DNA of 64,000 bases from JAMZMI01 sp039970095 (lineage in GTDB: Bacteria > Bacteroidota > Bacteroidia > Cytophagales > Cyclobacteriaceae), in contig JBDVMP010000048.1 in NCBI GenBank assembly GCA_039970095.1, positions 27,032 to 91,031 on the forward strand, read 5' to 3'. A model generated the notes under the pieces. The model ran no database searches. It had not been told where the DNA came from and worked only from the letters and a program-made list of their open reading frames with translations. Made by a program: the position numbers and the translations under genes. Below, one piece after another: positions 26,424 to 37,000 of this stretch. The stretch's first letter is position 1. Every line of letters begins with the position of its first letter.

Positions 26424-29400
26424 ATGAAGAGAATTTTATCAACACTTTTAATCTTATTGTCCTCAGTAGGGATGTCATTTGCTCAGGATGCGTTTATCAC
26501 TACTTGGGTAACAGATGATGGCACCATCCTTTTTAGAGATGTGGCTAGCGGGTATTATAATGTGACTTACTACCCAGAGTCCAATCCTGGTGCATCACAG
26601 ACACTTACAAATGAGCGAATGGCCACACAACTCACGGGCCTGACCAATGGAGTAGTCTATACCGTAGAGATCAGTGGAAATTTCTCAGGGATGGTGTCTA
26701 CGACCAGTCCTGCAGTGCCGGAAGGTACAGAGGATAAGCTTCGTTCTATAGACCAGTGGGGCGATATAGAATGGACCACCATGGCCAATGCGTTTCGGGG
26801 GTATACTAACCTAACCGTTAATGCAACCGATGCTCCTGACCTTTCTGATGTGACTACTATACAAGGTATGTTTCAGCAATCAGGTATCAACAGTGTCAAC
26901 CTAAATAATTGGGATGTGAGTACTATCACCAATATGAGTTGGACATTTGCCTATTGTCCCAATTTCAACGGTGACGTTTCCGAATGGGATGTCAGTAATG
27001 TGACTGCCATGGACAATATGTTTCGATCTCTTGGCTATTACGAAGACCCCTTCTCCGGAGACCTAAGCGGATGGGATGTGGGCAATGTAGCCAGTATGGG
27101 TAGTATGCTCAGTTACACTGCAATTTCGCAAGAGGATGTGGATGCTATGCTGCTGGCATGGTCAGAGCTTACAACGCTTCAAAGCAATGTGACCCTGGAC
27201 ATGGATGGCTTGAACTACTGTGATTATGTGGGTAGGGAAACTTTAATAGATGATTATAATTGGACAATTACTGGGGCGACAAGCAAATGTCCACAGGTAC
27301 TAAGCTTTGATCCTTTTGATGAGATTACCTATGGAGAAGTTAGTCAGATTGTTTTGGAGTTTGAAAACTCATCAAACGTTGCGCCGAGTACGGTGACCAG
27401 CTCCAATACTGATGTCGCTACCATTCTAGAGTCACCTCAGTATACTTACAAAGTAGTGATTGTTGGCCCGGGAACCACCACCATCTCAGCACAAGCTGAA
27501 GAAACCATGTCCTATTTTGAGTCGAATGTTGCCACACAAGAGTTGGTGGTCAACGAACAACCTGCGTTCACTACCAAGTGGCAGATCACTGATACGGGCA
27601 GCAGCGGATGGGATCAGCTACAATTAACACCAAGTTCTTCTTCGGGTGGATATACCGTGGACTGGGGAGATGGAGATACATACACAGGTACCTATGCGCC
27701 TATACACACCTATGCTTCAGAAGGGGAGTACACTGTAAAAATCACCGGAGACTATCCTTACTTCTTGCTGAGATCAGCGGATAGGTCAAAACTTATTGAG
27801 ATCAGTCAGTGGGGAGAGATTGTTTGGGAAGAGTTTTGGGGCAGTTTTCAATATTGTACCAACGTTACCTATACAGCTACAGACGCCCCAGATTTATCCA
27901 GCGTTTCCAGGTTAGACGACATGTTTTCCGGGGCGACTTCATTTGATGCCGATCTTGGCTCATGGGACATCAGTAATATCACCAGTATGAACGGAATGCT
28001 AAGCGGTAGTGGTCTTTCCGCTTCCAACTATGATCAAACGCTTACTGGGTGGGCTGGAAATGCTTCCGTTCCCAGCTCCATTTATTTCGGTGCTACTAGT
28101 GTCAATTATTGCGAAGCAGGTGATGCTCGCCAAACCCTAGTCGATGACTATAGCTGGACAATATGGGATGGAGGCCTGCTATGCCCACCGGTAGTGTGGG
28201 ATGGGAGCCAATGGGATAACACAGTAGGACCAACCGCATCTGATAACGTGGAAATCAATGGAGATTACAGTGAGGCTCTTGGGTTTGAATGTGCTGACCT
28301 GACCGTTGATTATGGAGTGTCATTGACCATGAACGGTACGTTGACGGTCAATGGAGGCATGACCAACTACGGCTCCATAACTGTGGAGTCTGGAGGGTCT
28401 CTTCTCACTTTTGATGGAAACACCGTTTCTAATAACATCACTTTCAAAAGAAATACACGTTATGCGGACGGCAAGTACAGCTTCATTGGCTCGCCGGTGG
28501 AATACGGAACCACAACTGGCGAAAACCTCGGCTCTCATGTGTATAAATATGACGAATCAGCTGACCCGAACCCTGAGTCCCTCAGTCGTTGGGTAGATGC
28601 GTTTTATAGCCAGCTGGTACCGGGCGTGGGTTATACCCAGGCGAATCAGGAGCTAATAACATTTACCGGAAAACCAAATGATGGCAATGTGACCCGGGGT
28701 GTAGGTTATGTAAACGATGGATGGCATCTGGTGAGCAACCCATATCCCGCGGCGATTGATATTGACGCATTCATCGATGGCAATGGATACATTACCGGTG
28801 ATGTGTACATCTGGGATGACAATGGATCTGAGAGTGGCAGAGGGTCGAGTAGCGATTACATAGTGGCCAACAAGTCTGGTGCTACGGACAACAATGGTCC
28901 GGATAACGACTCTAGATGGAATGGACACATTGGGGCAATGCAGGGATTCTTTGTGAAGCTCGATGGCTCCTCCGGCAATATTCTTTTCAAAGAAAATATG
29001 AGAGTTGGCGATAGCAACGAGGATGAGCATTTCTTCAGAGCAGCAGCTGAAGAGCCAGCGCGCATTAGGGTGAATTTAACACATGCGGATGGGCTATTTA
29101 AGCAGACATTGGTAGCCTGGAACGAGTCAGTGAGCAATGATCAAATTACCAAAGGTTACGACTCAAGGGTGTTTAGCACTAACTCTCCTTATTCCATCTA
29201 TACTATCAAAGCCGAAACTCCACTTGCCATCCAAACAATTACTGATGAGATGGAAACTATTCCGCTGGCTTATCACGTAGAGGAGGCGGGCACATATACA
29301 CTGACCATTGATCTAAAAGAAGCGCAGGATCAAATGCTCTACTTGATGGATACCCATACAGGGACAATAGTAGATGCCAGTCAGGGATATCAGTTTAATT

Positions 29401-29672
29401 CGTCGGCAGGAAAGTTTACTGATCGTTTTCAGCTGTCCACAAACAGCAGTGTGCTGGGTGTCCGTGATGCACTTGAGGAGATATACGTGGCAGGCAAGAC
29501 CTTGTATCTAAAATCTGCGGAAGCCAAAATTTATGAAGTGATTAACCTTCTTGGCGAGTCTGTGATGGTTATTGAGTCTGATGGCCGCACTACCATTTCA
29601 CTAGACCATCTTTCGAGTGGCGTTTATGTCATCTCTGTACCAAACGAAAGAAAGAAAGTCATTTTAAAATAA
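26424..29672 (+). CDS. Giant BspA/DUF285-type surface protein, module 5
   Basis: 1,082 aa. Signal peptide (MKRILSTLLILLSSVGMSFAQ). Residues about 100-225 and 480-560 carry DUF285/BspA-like units (NNWDVSTITNMSWTFAYC, SEWDVSNVTAMDNMF). An Ig/MBG-like segment lies at about 290-380 and a PKD-like domain at about 390-460 (VDWGDGDTYTGTY, then YTVKITG). The shared C-terminal module starts at about 590 (VVWDGSQWDN) and includes NTRYADGKYSFIG and GAMQGFFVKLDG. The tail is SSGVYVISVPNERKKVILK. BspA-like repeats are known from adhesins; binding and T9SS export are inferred. Confidence 0.9.
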   Translation: MKRILSTLLILLSSVGMSFAQDAFITTWVTDDGTILFRDVASGYYNVTYYPESNPGASQTLTNERMATQLTGLTNGVVYTVEISGNFSGMVSTTSPAVPEGTEDKLRSIDQWGDIEWTTMANAFRGYTNLTVNATDAPDLSDVTTIQGMFQQSGINSVNLNNWDVSTITNMSWTFAYCPNFNGDVSEWDVSNVTAMDNMFRSLGYYEDPFSGDLSGWDVGNVASMGSMLSYTAISQEDVDAMLLAWSELTTLQSNVTLDMDGLNYCDYVGRETLIDDYNWTITGATSKCPQVLSFDPFDEITYGEVSQIVLEFENSSNVAPSTVTSSNTDVATILESPQYTYKVVIVGPGTTTISAQAEETMSYFESNVATQELVVNEQPAFTTKWQITDTGSSGWDQLQLTPSSSSGGYTVDWGDGDTYTGTYAPIHTYASEGEYTVKITGDYPYFLLRSADRSKLIEISQWGEIVWEEFWGSFQYCTNVTYTATDAPDLSSVSRLDDMFSGATSFDADLGSWDISNITSMNGMLSGSGLSASNYDQTLTGWAGNASVPSSIYFGATSVNYCEAGDARQTLVDDYSWTIWDGGLLCPPVVWDGSQWDNTVGPTASDNVEINGDYSEALGFECADLTVDYGVSLTMNGTLTVNGGMTNYGSITVESGGSLLTFDGNTVSNNITFKRNTRYADGKYSFIGSPVEYGTTTGENLGSHVYKYDESADPNPESLSRWVDAFYSQLVPGVGYTQANQELITFTGKPNDGNVTRGVGYVNDGWHLVSNPYPAAIDIDAFIDGNGYITGDVYIWDDNGSESGRGSSSDYIVANKSGATDNNGPDNDSRWNGHIGAMQGFFVKLDGSSGNILFKENMRVGDSNEDEHFFRAAAEEPARIRVNLTHADGLFKQTLVAWNESVSNDQITKGYDSRVFSTNSPYSIYTIKAETPLAIQTITDEMETIPLAYHVEEAGTYTLTIDLKEAQDQMLYLMDTHTGTIVDASQGYQFNSSAGKFTDRFQLSTNSSVLGVRDALEEIYVAGKTLYLKSAEAKIYEVINLLGESVMVIESDGRTTISLDHLSSGVYVISVPNERKKVILK

Positions 29673-29678
29673 ACTAGG

Positions 29679-29722
29679 TCGTCATTCCCCGATTTCCACT
29701 TCGTTGCGTCGGGGAATGACGA
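29679..29722 (+). repeat. Perfect palindromic hairpin between giant and mini gene, module 5
   Basis: TCGTCATTCCCCGA (29679-29692) and its exact reverse complement (29709-29722) flank a 16-base loop. It starts 6 bases after the stop codon of the giant gene and has no T-run. Same family as the element at 17015-17112. It may protect the upstream mRNA or attenuate the mini gene. Confidence 0.85.
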
Positions 29723-29740
29723 TCCAAAAAAAACGTAATC

Positions 29741-29911
29741 ATGAAAAACATAATCATAAAAACACTCGCAATTTTACCTGTATTGTTAATCACTCTGCCA
29801 GCCATGGCACAAGGCGCACCACCCGCCACTCCCATAGACGGAGGTCTGAGTTTGCTGCTAGCCGCTGGCGGGGCTTATGGACTAAAGAAACTGCGTGATA
29901 GCAGGAAGTAA
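29741..29911 (+). CDS. PID-CTERM-like mini-protein, module 5
   Basis: 56 aa: MKNIIIK signal peptide to AMAQ, GAPPATPIDGG, LSLLLAAGGAYGL and KKLRDSRK. Differs from the module 6 copy at two residues (I/F in the signal peptide, R/K near the end). The similarity continues past the terminator to about 30090. Confidence 0.87.
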   Translation: MKNIIIKTLAILPVLLITLPAMAQGAPPATPIDGGLSLLLAAGGAYGLKKLRDSRK

Positions 29912-29937
29912 CAAGAATTTATGGCTGGTTTTTATAG

Positions 29938-29988
29938 CGACCTCTCTTCATCTTGATACCTATCGGGATGGGAGAGGTTGTGTTTTTT
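29938..29988 (+). terminator. Rho-independent terminator, end of module 5
   Basis: CCTCTC and GAGAGG arms with flanking pairs enclose a loop of about 25 bases containing a smaller hairpin, then a T-run. Closely matches the module 6 terminator. Confidence 0.75.
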
Positions 29989-30091
29989 ATGGGATCAGGG
30001 TGTTTGTATTCTTTCTGATTAAACATACGTCTTAGAACACATAAGCTACCCTCATCTTGAAATAATTCAATGACGTGAATTTATAGGAGTA

Positions 30092-30931
30092 TTAGCGACT
30101 TTTCAGTTCTTTTACGAAGTTGCTGCTCATCCATCCAATTGATTGAGAGGCTTTGGGGTCGTTTTGATAGTACATTAAGGTCTTCAATGGGTTTATGTTG
30201 TTCTGCATAATGACTAACCACCAAACTCTTCCGGTTTCATCTGTAGACTTACCTACTGCCTTGCCAATGGATCCTTTAGGATAAATTGCAACAGTATTTC
30301 CACCATCAATTGTTTCTATTCCTAGGTCGTATTCGGTCAAAATTCCTGGAGTTGTTCGAAGTTTATATTCAGGATTTATCGTTTCGAATACAATTGGAGT
30401 CATTCCTTGAATTAGGTCCGCTGTAGCATCGACATAATCGAATTGCGACAGAGTAATAACCTCAAGTTCATCTGGATTGGAATTTACTACTACTGTCCTC
30501 AGAGTATGTAATACCCCTGCGCAGCAAGGATAAGCATGGGTTTGAATTTCAATTGTTCTAGATAAACCTAATCGTTTCAATCCTGTGAGTTCACCGTAAA
30601 TAACATCAGATTCTATAAACCTTGCATTTCTGTTCTCAAACAGGATGACAGCACTTCCCTCTCCAGATGGTCCTGAATATATGATATCCAATAAGCCGTC
30701 CTCAGTAATATCGAAAACATTGTAGTTAAACAGTGTTCCTCTTGCCCTATGGCCTGGTAACGTTCCCTCTGGATTCCCAAGTGATTTGTTGATTTCCGAG
30801 ATTAGGAGTTGCTTAGTTTCATTGCTGTTATCATATCTTCCCCAGTCGATGGTGTTCGTGGGGTACAGGATACTTTGTGAATATATCAGTAGGGAGTTAC
30901 CAAATAGGATTGTAAATATCAGCCTTTTCAT
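30092..30931 (-). CDS. Secreted protein of unknown function, possible SH3-like end
   Basis: 279 aa. Signal peptide MKRLIFTILFGNSLLIYSQ. I do not recognise the main domain (about 20-200); it includes an FDITEDGLLDIIY segment like a calcium-binding FG-GAP loop and a CC pair (YPCCAG). The C-terminal 70 residues (GNTVAIYPKGSIGKAVG, GRVWWLVIM) look like a bacterial SH3-type domain. It is the only minus-strand gene inside the module array, sitting between the module 5 terminator and the module 6 regulator. Its start codon lies just downstream of a half copy of the attC-like repeat seen at 43.5 and 62.8 kb, so it probably arrived as a cassette. Confidence 0.7.
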   Translation of the reverse strand: MKRLIFTILFGNSLLIYSQSILYPTNTIDWGRYDNSNETKQLLISEINKSLGNPEGTLPGHRARGTLFNYNVFDITEDGLLDIIYSGPSGEGSAVILFENRNARFIESDVIYGELTGLKRLGLSRTIEIQTHAYPCCAGVLHTLRTVVVNSNPDELEVITLSQFDYVDATADLIQGMTPIVFETINPEYKLRTTPGILTEYDLGIETIDGGNTVAIYPKGSIGKAVGKSTDETGRVWWLVIMQNNINPLKTLMYYQNDPKASQSIGWMSSNFVKELKSR

Positions 30932-31020
30932 TTCTTGTAATTCTGACTAAATGTCCATGTATGGGGTGCGTGTACTCTCAATTTAGGAACAGCACTAACA
31001 AATACTGCGCACGTTAGCCA
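30932..31020 (-). repeat. Truncated attC-like repeat upstream of the 30.1 kb gene
   Basis: Read on the minus strand it has TTAGTGCTG, GAGAGTACACGC and CATACATGG in the same order as the ends of the elements at 43492-43733 and 62815-63053, and it stops just before the start codon. The other half of the element is absent. Confidence 0.55.
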
Positions 31021-31133
31021 CCTTTCAAATATACCGTATTTGCTATACTTTTCAGCCAACAAAAACGCCGATCACTTTGGCAATTCTCTTCCCTTTGGTT
31101 TTTCTGAATTATCTTTCTGTTTTGACCCAGATC

Positions 31134-31886
31134 ATGACCGCCATAAGAATACTCGTAGCAGAAGACAACCCCACGCATGCCTCCAAAATGGAAATGGTAC
31201 TGGATCAGATGGGCTATGAACTTTTGGCGATAGCACCGTCTGAGGAGGAGTTTTTAAGGCTTTTTAGAGCCACCAAACCTGACCTGATCATCCTCGACAT
31301 AGAACTTTCCGATGCTGGAGATGGTGTGCAAATTGCTGCTAAGGTGAAGGAAACAAAACCCACACCTACCATCTTTGCTACTTCCTTTGAGGACAAAGAG
31401 ACCATCAATCGTGCCCTGCAGACTGACCCATATGCATACATTGTAAAACCCGTAGAAAAACCCTCTTTGCAGGCGGCCATTGAGCTGGCGCTCTTCAAGT
31501 TTAGTAAGGCCGGCCAAACCACAAAACCAGAAAGCCCCACGAGCTGGGACGAGGATTTGATCCTGAAGGATAGCTTCTTCATCAAGGCAGGTGGCAAGTT
31601 GGTGAAGGTGCGTTTTGAAGATATTCTGTGGATACAAGTTGGTCAGGATCGGTATTGTGAGATCGTCACTTCCACGCGGGAGTTTCAGGTGCGCACATCT
31701 ATGAATGACCTAGAGCAAAAACTTGATCCCGTCAGATTTGCTCGAATTCATCGGTCTCACATCGTGAATATTCACAAAGTGGATGGAATTGATGATATTG
31801 ATATGATGGTAGAGGTAGTCGGGAGGTCATTGCCTCTCGGAGGCACGTACAAAGACAACCTCATCAACAGGTTTAAATTACTTTAG
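31134..31886 (+). CDS. LytTR response regulator, module 6
   Basis: 250 aa from the ATG at 31134. A 19-residue upstream extension from 31077 is open but is not receiver sequence, and MTAIRILVAEDNP is the normal receiver start. Phosphoacceptor D55 (LIILDIEL). The LytTR domain is at about 150-249 (ILWIQVGQDRYCEI, RFARIHRSHIVNI). Gene order is reversed here: regulator first, kinase 20 bases later. Its target is presumed to be the giant gene after the kinase. Confidence 0.92.
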   Translation: MTAIRILVAEDNPTHASKMEMVLDQMGYELLAIAPSEEEFLRLFRATKPDLIILDIELSDAGDGVQIAAKVKETKPTPTIFATSFEDKETINRALQTDPYAYIVKPVEKPSLQAAIELALFKFSKAGQTTKPESPTSWDEDLILKDSFFIKAGGKLVKVRFEDILWIQVGQDRYCEIVTSTREFQVRTSMNDLEQKLDPVRFARIHRSHIVNIHKVDGIDDIDMMVEVVGRSLPLGGTYKDNLINRFKLL

Positions 31887-31906
31887 CACAAACCAAAATA
31901 GCCGGC

Positions 31907-33949
31907 ATGATCAAATCACTGACTGTTTACATGGTTTTTCTGACCTTATTTACGACATCAAGCCTATTCTCGCAGCGTATTGAGTCTGGTGATAAGGGGG
32001 CGGAATTGCTTTGGCACCTTGTTCACTCAGAAAAGCACGATTCTCTGTCGATCTTTCTGGAGCACGGAGAACCGGATCTTTACACTGCTTTATTGATTTT
32101 AGAAAAAAAGTATGGTGCCGACTCGGTTACCAAATCGGTAATTAATCGTCTCAAAGAGTTCACCAACACGGCACTAACTCAAACCGTGGCTGCCGCTGAG
32201 GTCATGATAAAATACACCACTGAGCGAAAAGATACCCTTTACATGGCCCGGTCATATTCGCTGCTAGCCAATGTGATCTCTGAGTTGGGAGAAAACCAGA
32301 AAGCCCTGGAATACTGCCTCAAAGCGCTGGACTTTGCCAAAAGGGTGAAAGACGAAGAACTAATGCTGAATCTGCTGAACAGCCTGGGTACGTTGCATCT
32401 CATTACCGGAGATTATCCCAACTCTGCCGCGTATTATCGGCGATATATCGGCGAGGCAAAAGCCAATAATGATCTGGAAAAAGTAGCTGTTGGGAACCTG
32501 AACATTGGGAATGCTTTATCGGAGGATTTGCAGGAGGATTCAGCGAGGTATTTTTATGAAAAGGCACTCGACATAGCGCGGGATTTGAATTTGAAAACGG
32601 TAGAAGCTTACGCTCTGGGTAACCTGGCCTACCTTTTTGTAGAATCAGGGGATATTGAAAAAGCCATTGAGTATCAAAAAGCAGGGCTGAAGATAGAGGA
32701 GACGACCAATGACAATATTGCCATGATCGATTCGCATAATGTACTGGCGACCTGCTATGCAAAATTGGGAAATCCTCAACAGGCTATTGATCATTACCAA
32801 AAAGCCAAGAAAATAGCCCTTGCTATCAACGCCAAATTCAAGATGCTGGATTTGCTCTTTGAAGGCCAGCAGGTTTTCGCTTATTTGGGTGATTTCCCAA
32901 CGGCTTATGCCATATCACGCAAGTATCAGCATCTGAACGATAGTCTGCTGAACGCCCGGCGCAATGCGCAGTTTGCAGAGCTCAGAGAGAAATATGAGAC
33001 CGAACAAAAAGAGGCCAAGATTGAACATCTGGAAGAGGTTAAGAAGATTGCCGATTTAGAAATCGCTCAAAGGCGAAGCGAAAATATTGCGCTCGTAGTA
33101 GTGGTGGTTCTGCTGCTAGTAGTGGCGGTATTTATTTTTGTTTTTCTGATCCAGGCCAAAAAACGAAGGAAGGAAATAGAGGCCAGAAACGAGACTATCA
33201 CCAAAATAAACAAAGCGCTCAACAAATCTCAGGATGCCCTGATCGCATCCAATAAGACAAAGGACAAGTTTTTTGCGTTGATCGCCCATGATCTCCGGGG
33301 ACCTGTCACCTCCATGCAGGGCATTGGCCGCATGCTGGCTTACTACAATAAAAAGGGAGATGAAGCCAGAATCAACCAGCTAATCGAGCAGGTGGATCAA
33401 TCGGCTTCTTCCGTCAACCACCTTTTGGATAACCTGCTCAAGTGGGCGCTTTCGCAAACCGATGGGCTCAATTATCAACCCACAGCAATAGGCTTGGCTC
33501 CCCTGATTGAGGAGATCAGAATCATATTTGAGGAGGCAGTGAAAGCGAAAGAAATCGACCTAAAAATTGAGCAAGAAGAAGGTGTTGCCGTGGAGGCAGA
33601 CTACAACATGATCAGCACCGTGATCAGAAATCTCCTGAGCAATGCCATCAAGTTTTCTCCTCCTCGGGGCAGTATCAGGTTGAGCATATCTGAAAATGAA
33701 ACGGCAGCCGTCATCACCGTTTCTGATTCGGGGCAGGGCATGCCGCAGGAGACCATTGATAAGATCTTCACGGATCAGCCAGTGAGCAGCACACGCGGTA
33801 CACTCAACGAAAAAGGAACGGGTCTGGGTCTGGTCTTGTGTCAGGAGTTTGTCAGAAAACATGGTGGAGAGTTGAATATCACTTCGTCGGATTCTGGCAC
33901 GAGTATTAGCTTTCAGCTGACATTGACACAACAGACACAAACTGCCTGA
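31907..33949 (+). CDS. TPR-sensor histidine kinase, HisKA type, module 6
   Basis: 680 aa. Signal peptide (MIKSLTVYMVFLTLFTTSSLFSQ), TPR repeats (about 90-370), membrane helix (ALVVVVVLLLVVAVFIFVFLI, about 398-418), coiled coil, HisKA with H461 (FFALIAHDLRGPVTSM), and HATPase (N-box LLSNAIKFSPPRG, G-boxes DSGQGMP and GTGLGLVL). HisKA kinases usually feed OmpR- or NarL-like regulators, so pairing with a LytTR regulator is uncommon. The region upstream of the giant gene follows directly. Confidence 0.92.
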   Translation: MIKSLTVYMVFLTLFTTSSLFSQRIESGDKGAELLWHLVHSEKHDSLSIFLEHGEPDLYTALLILEKKYGADSVTKSVINRLKEFTNTALTQTVAAAEVMIKYTTERKDTLYMARSYSLLANVISELGENQKALEYCLKALDFAKRVKDEELMLNLLNSLGTLHLITGDYPNSAAYYRRYIGEAKANNDLEKVAVGNLNIGNALSEDLQEDSARYFYEKALDIARDLNLKTVEAYALGNLAYLFVESGDIEKAIEYQKAGLKIEETTNDNIAMIDSHNVLATCYAKLGNPQQAIDHYQKAKKIALAINAKFKMLDLLFEGQQVFAYLGDFPTAYAISRKYQHLNDSLLNARRNAQFAELREKYETEQKEAKIEHLEEVKKIADLEIAQRRSENIALVVVVVLLLVVAVFIFVFLIQAKKRRKEIEARNETITKINKALNKSQDALIASNKTKDKFFALIAHDLRGPVTSMQGIGRMLAYYNKKGDEARINQLIEQVDQSASSVNHLLDNLLKWALSQTDGLNYQPTAIGLAPLIEEIRIIFEEAVKAKEIDLKIEQEEGVAVEADYNMISTVIRNLLSNAIKFSPPRGSIRLSISENETAAVITVSDSGQGMPQETIDKIFTDQPVSSTRGTLNEKGTGLGLVLCQEFVRKHGGELNITSSDSGTSISFQLTLTQQTQTA

Positions 33950-33975
33950 AAAATTTGATTACCTGGTTTGAGTAT

Positions 33976-34004
33976 TTCATGAACTGATTTCGGCAGTTCA
34001 TGAA
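33976..34004 (+). promoter_or_regulatory. Dyad upstream of the module 6 giant gene
   Basis: TTCATGAACTG (33976-33986) and its exact reverse complement CAGTTCATGAA (33994-34004) are separated by 7 bases. Because TTCATGAA is itself palindromic, the same bases also read as a direct repeat with a 21 bp period, as in the other LytTR modules. It ends 93 bases before the giant gene's ATG. There is no T-run, so a terminator for the kinase gene is less likely. Confidence 0.5.
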
Positions 34005-34097
34005 TCATTGGCCATTTCACATCCGGAGACTGAGCAGATTTAAGGTACACATCATTACGCGCTACGCGAGTGATCATAACTTTAAAACGCCTTTATC

Positions 34098-37000
34098 ATG
34101 CAGTCTAAAATCTCAGCCGCCACAGGGATTGGGTTCGGCATCCGCCACTTCCGATATTTTGGTTCATTCACCCTTTTATTGTTTTTGCAGTTTCTTATTT
34201 GCTTTTCGGCGTATGCCCAGCCACCTGTCGTCAGTGGGGATTGCAGTCGAAACGTTCTGGAGTTTGATGTCAGCGGCAATACCGGGACTACTTCTATTAC
34301 AGGATTTGACTACAGCGAGGGGAGCTTTGAAGCCTGGGTAAGAAAAGATAACTGGAGTGATCCGTATGACGATGCATTGTTTTCAAACGGATTAGGATAC
34401 CCATTTGCCAATTCCTTCTACATTTCCTTTCACAGTGGTGTAGGCTTACATTTCAGATATGGAGGTAGTGATGATGTCGGAAATGTCGCTGCTTATGCTT
34501 CAAGCACTTCCACAGATACCCTAGCGGCTAACTCCTGGCATCACATTGCCGCGACCTGGGAGAATGACGGCAACTCTACTAACCTGTCCGTTTATATTGA
34601 TGCCAAACTGGTTTCCACTGCTTCTACAGGTGGCAATCTTGTACTTAACAGCACCAACCCGTTTGGTCTCGGTCTTGGTATTGTGAACTACCTATACGAT
34701 TTTCAGGGTGGGGCCATGGCTGAGGTCAGTGTTTGGAATGTTGCCAAAACACAAGCCGAAATTGAAACAGATATGGATAGAATACTGCCTGGTGATGATT
34801 TAGGGCTCATTGCCTATTGGCCATTGGACGATACTGCCGGGAGTGCAACAGCATCTAATACCATTCAAGAGACAGAAGGCCTTTCTCTTTTAGATTTTAG
34901 TGATGTGGACAAGGCCTGGGTTCCTTTTCCATTGGAAATTGAGGTTTCGGGTGATCGAATATTGTCTGGTGATAACCATGATTTTGGGTCAATAGATATC
35001 AACACTTCTTCCGGGGCAGTCACTTTTACACTTACCAATAAAGGCTCTTCTACGATCACCTTTGAGGATGACCCCATCACAACACTAACCGGAAATGATG
35101 CTGATCAATTCGTGTTGGATCTCAGCTCCACAGCTACTTCCTTGGCTTCTTTGGCTTCTACCACATTTACGGTGGGTTTTGACCCCACAAGCGAAGGGAC
35201 TAAAAATGCCTCTATATCGCTGACAAACACCACTTCTTGTTCAGATCCTTATACAATTCAGTTATCAGGATCTACCACAAATAACAGCGCGCCAGTTGTC
35301 ACTTTGGGTGACCCTTTGGTGATCGATGAAGACTCACAAAATCAAATTTTATCTGGTATTTCCATAGCTGATGCTGATAACGCTGATGTGCGGATGACCT
35401 GGACGTGTACTAACGGGCATCTGACTATAGGTAATCAAGCAGGTTTGACCTATATATACGGAAATGGCTTTCAAAATCAAACTTTCACTTTTACAGGGTC
35501 CGTCGCTGATATCAATGCTAACGCACTCAATGATGCCATAGCCTTCACGCCTACACCGGACTATTATGGCAGTGCCACGATCACAATCACCATAGATGAC
35601 AACCTGAGTGGTGGTGGACTAACCGACACGGAGGTGTTGAATGTCACAGTCAATCCAGTCAATGACGCCCCTGTAATCACGATGGGTGATGACCCCACGA
35701 TAGACGAAGATGCGGTGAATGCCATTATGCCAGCAATAACGGTAGAAGATTCAGATCTTGGGTCATCGTCTATGCGTGTAACCCTGTCAGTCACCAATGG
35801 AGTGCTTTCTACGGGAGCGAATGGGGGTTTGACCTTTATTAATGGTGATGGTTCTAATGATGAGACTATAACTTATACAGCTCCTCTCAGCAATGTACTC
35901 ACGAACCTAACATCTGTTGCTTTCACTCCCACAGCGGATTATAATGGTACAGCGACACTTACCATAACGGTGGACGATGCAGAAGATGGTGGTGGGCTTA
36001 CCGATACTGAATCATATGCCATTACGATTAATCCAGTTCCTGATCCTGAGATTAGCTATTCGGGAGCGGGGTTTCAGGAGGCCATTGAGAATGATGGGGC
36101 TTTAACAGGTTCTATAATCATCACAATATTTGATGACACTTTTCAGGATGACGATACTGACAATTTGCTAGACGTGGGTTCGGAAGTTACCATTGGTAAT
36201 ATTCCCGCAGGCCTTACTCCTGTAATGACTCTCAATAATAGCACGGAGGCTGTTTTGTTCCTTACCGGGAATGCATCATCACATCAGGATTTGGATGATG
36301 TGGCTGACATCACCTTTGAGTTTACCGATGCAGCTTTTACAAATTCTACGGCTGCCGATGTGTCAAATGCGACAGGCCCAGGAAGTAGTGGCCTGGGATT
36401 AGATTTTAATGACAATCCGATCTTAACTTATTCAGGAGATGGGTTTGTCGAATCATCCTTAAACGATGGAAGTCTGACAGGGTCAATTGTCATTACGCTG
36501 GAGGGCGATATTTTTCAGGATCCAGATTCCGACAGTATGCTTGACACGGAAAACCAGGTTAGCATTGGTAACCTCCCCAATGGCATTACCCCCCAAATTT
36601 CAATTTTAAACCAACAAAATCCAGGGGGAGAATGGCTGGCCACAAACAACATTGCAGGGTCATGGCAAGACATTACATATGGGGCAGGTAAATTTGTGGC
36701 GGTTGCATATTCGGGGGATGTAATGACCTCAAATGATGGTGAAATATGGACATTGCAGTCAAAACCTTTCAACGGCTTTTGGAGTGGGGTGACCTACGGA
36801 GGCGGCATTTTCGTTGCTGTAGCCAATGCTAGCAGTGGTGAGCAAATAATGACCTCTCCTGATGGCGTGTCCTGGACTGCTCAAACCACTCCTGAAGCGA
36901 ATAACTGGAATGATGTAATATATGCCAACGAACAATTTGTGGCAGTTGCTTTTACCGGAACAAACCGCGTAATGACCTCTCCTGATGGCGCAAATTGGAC

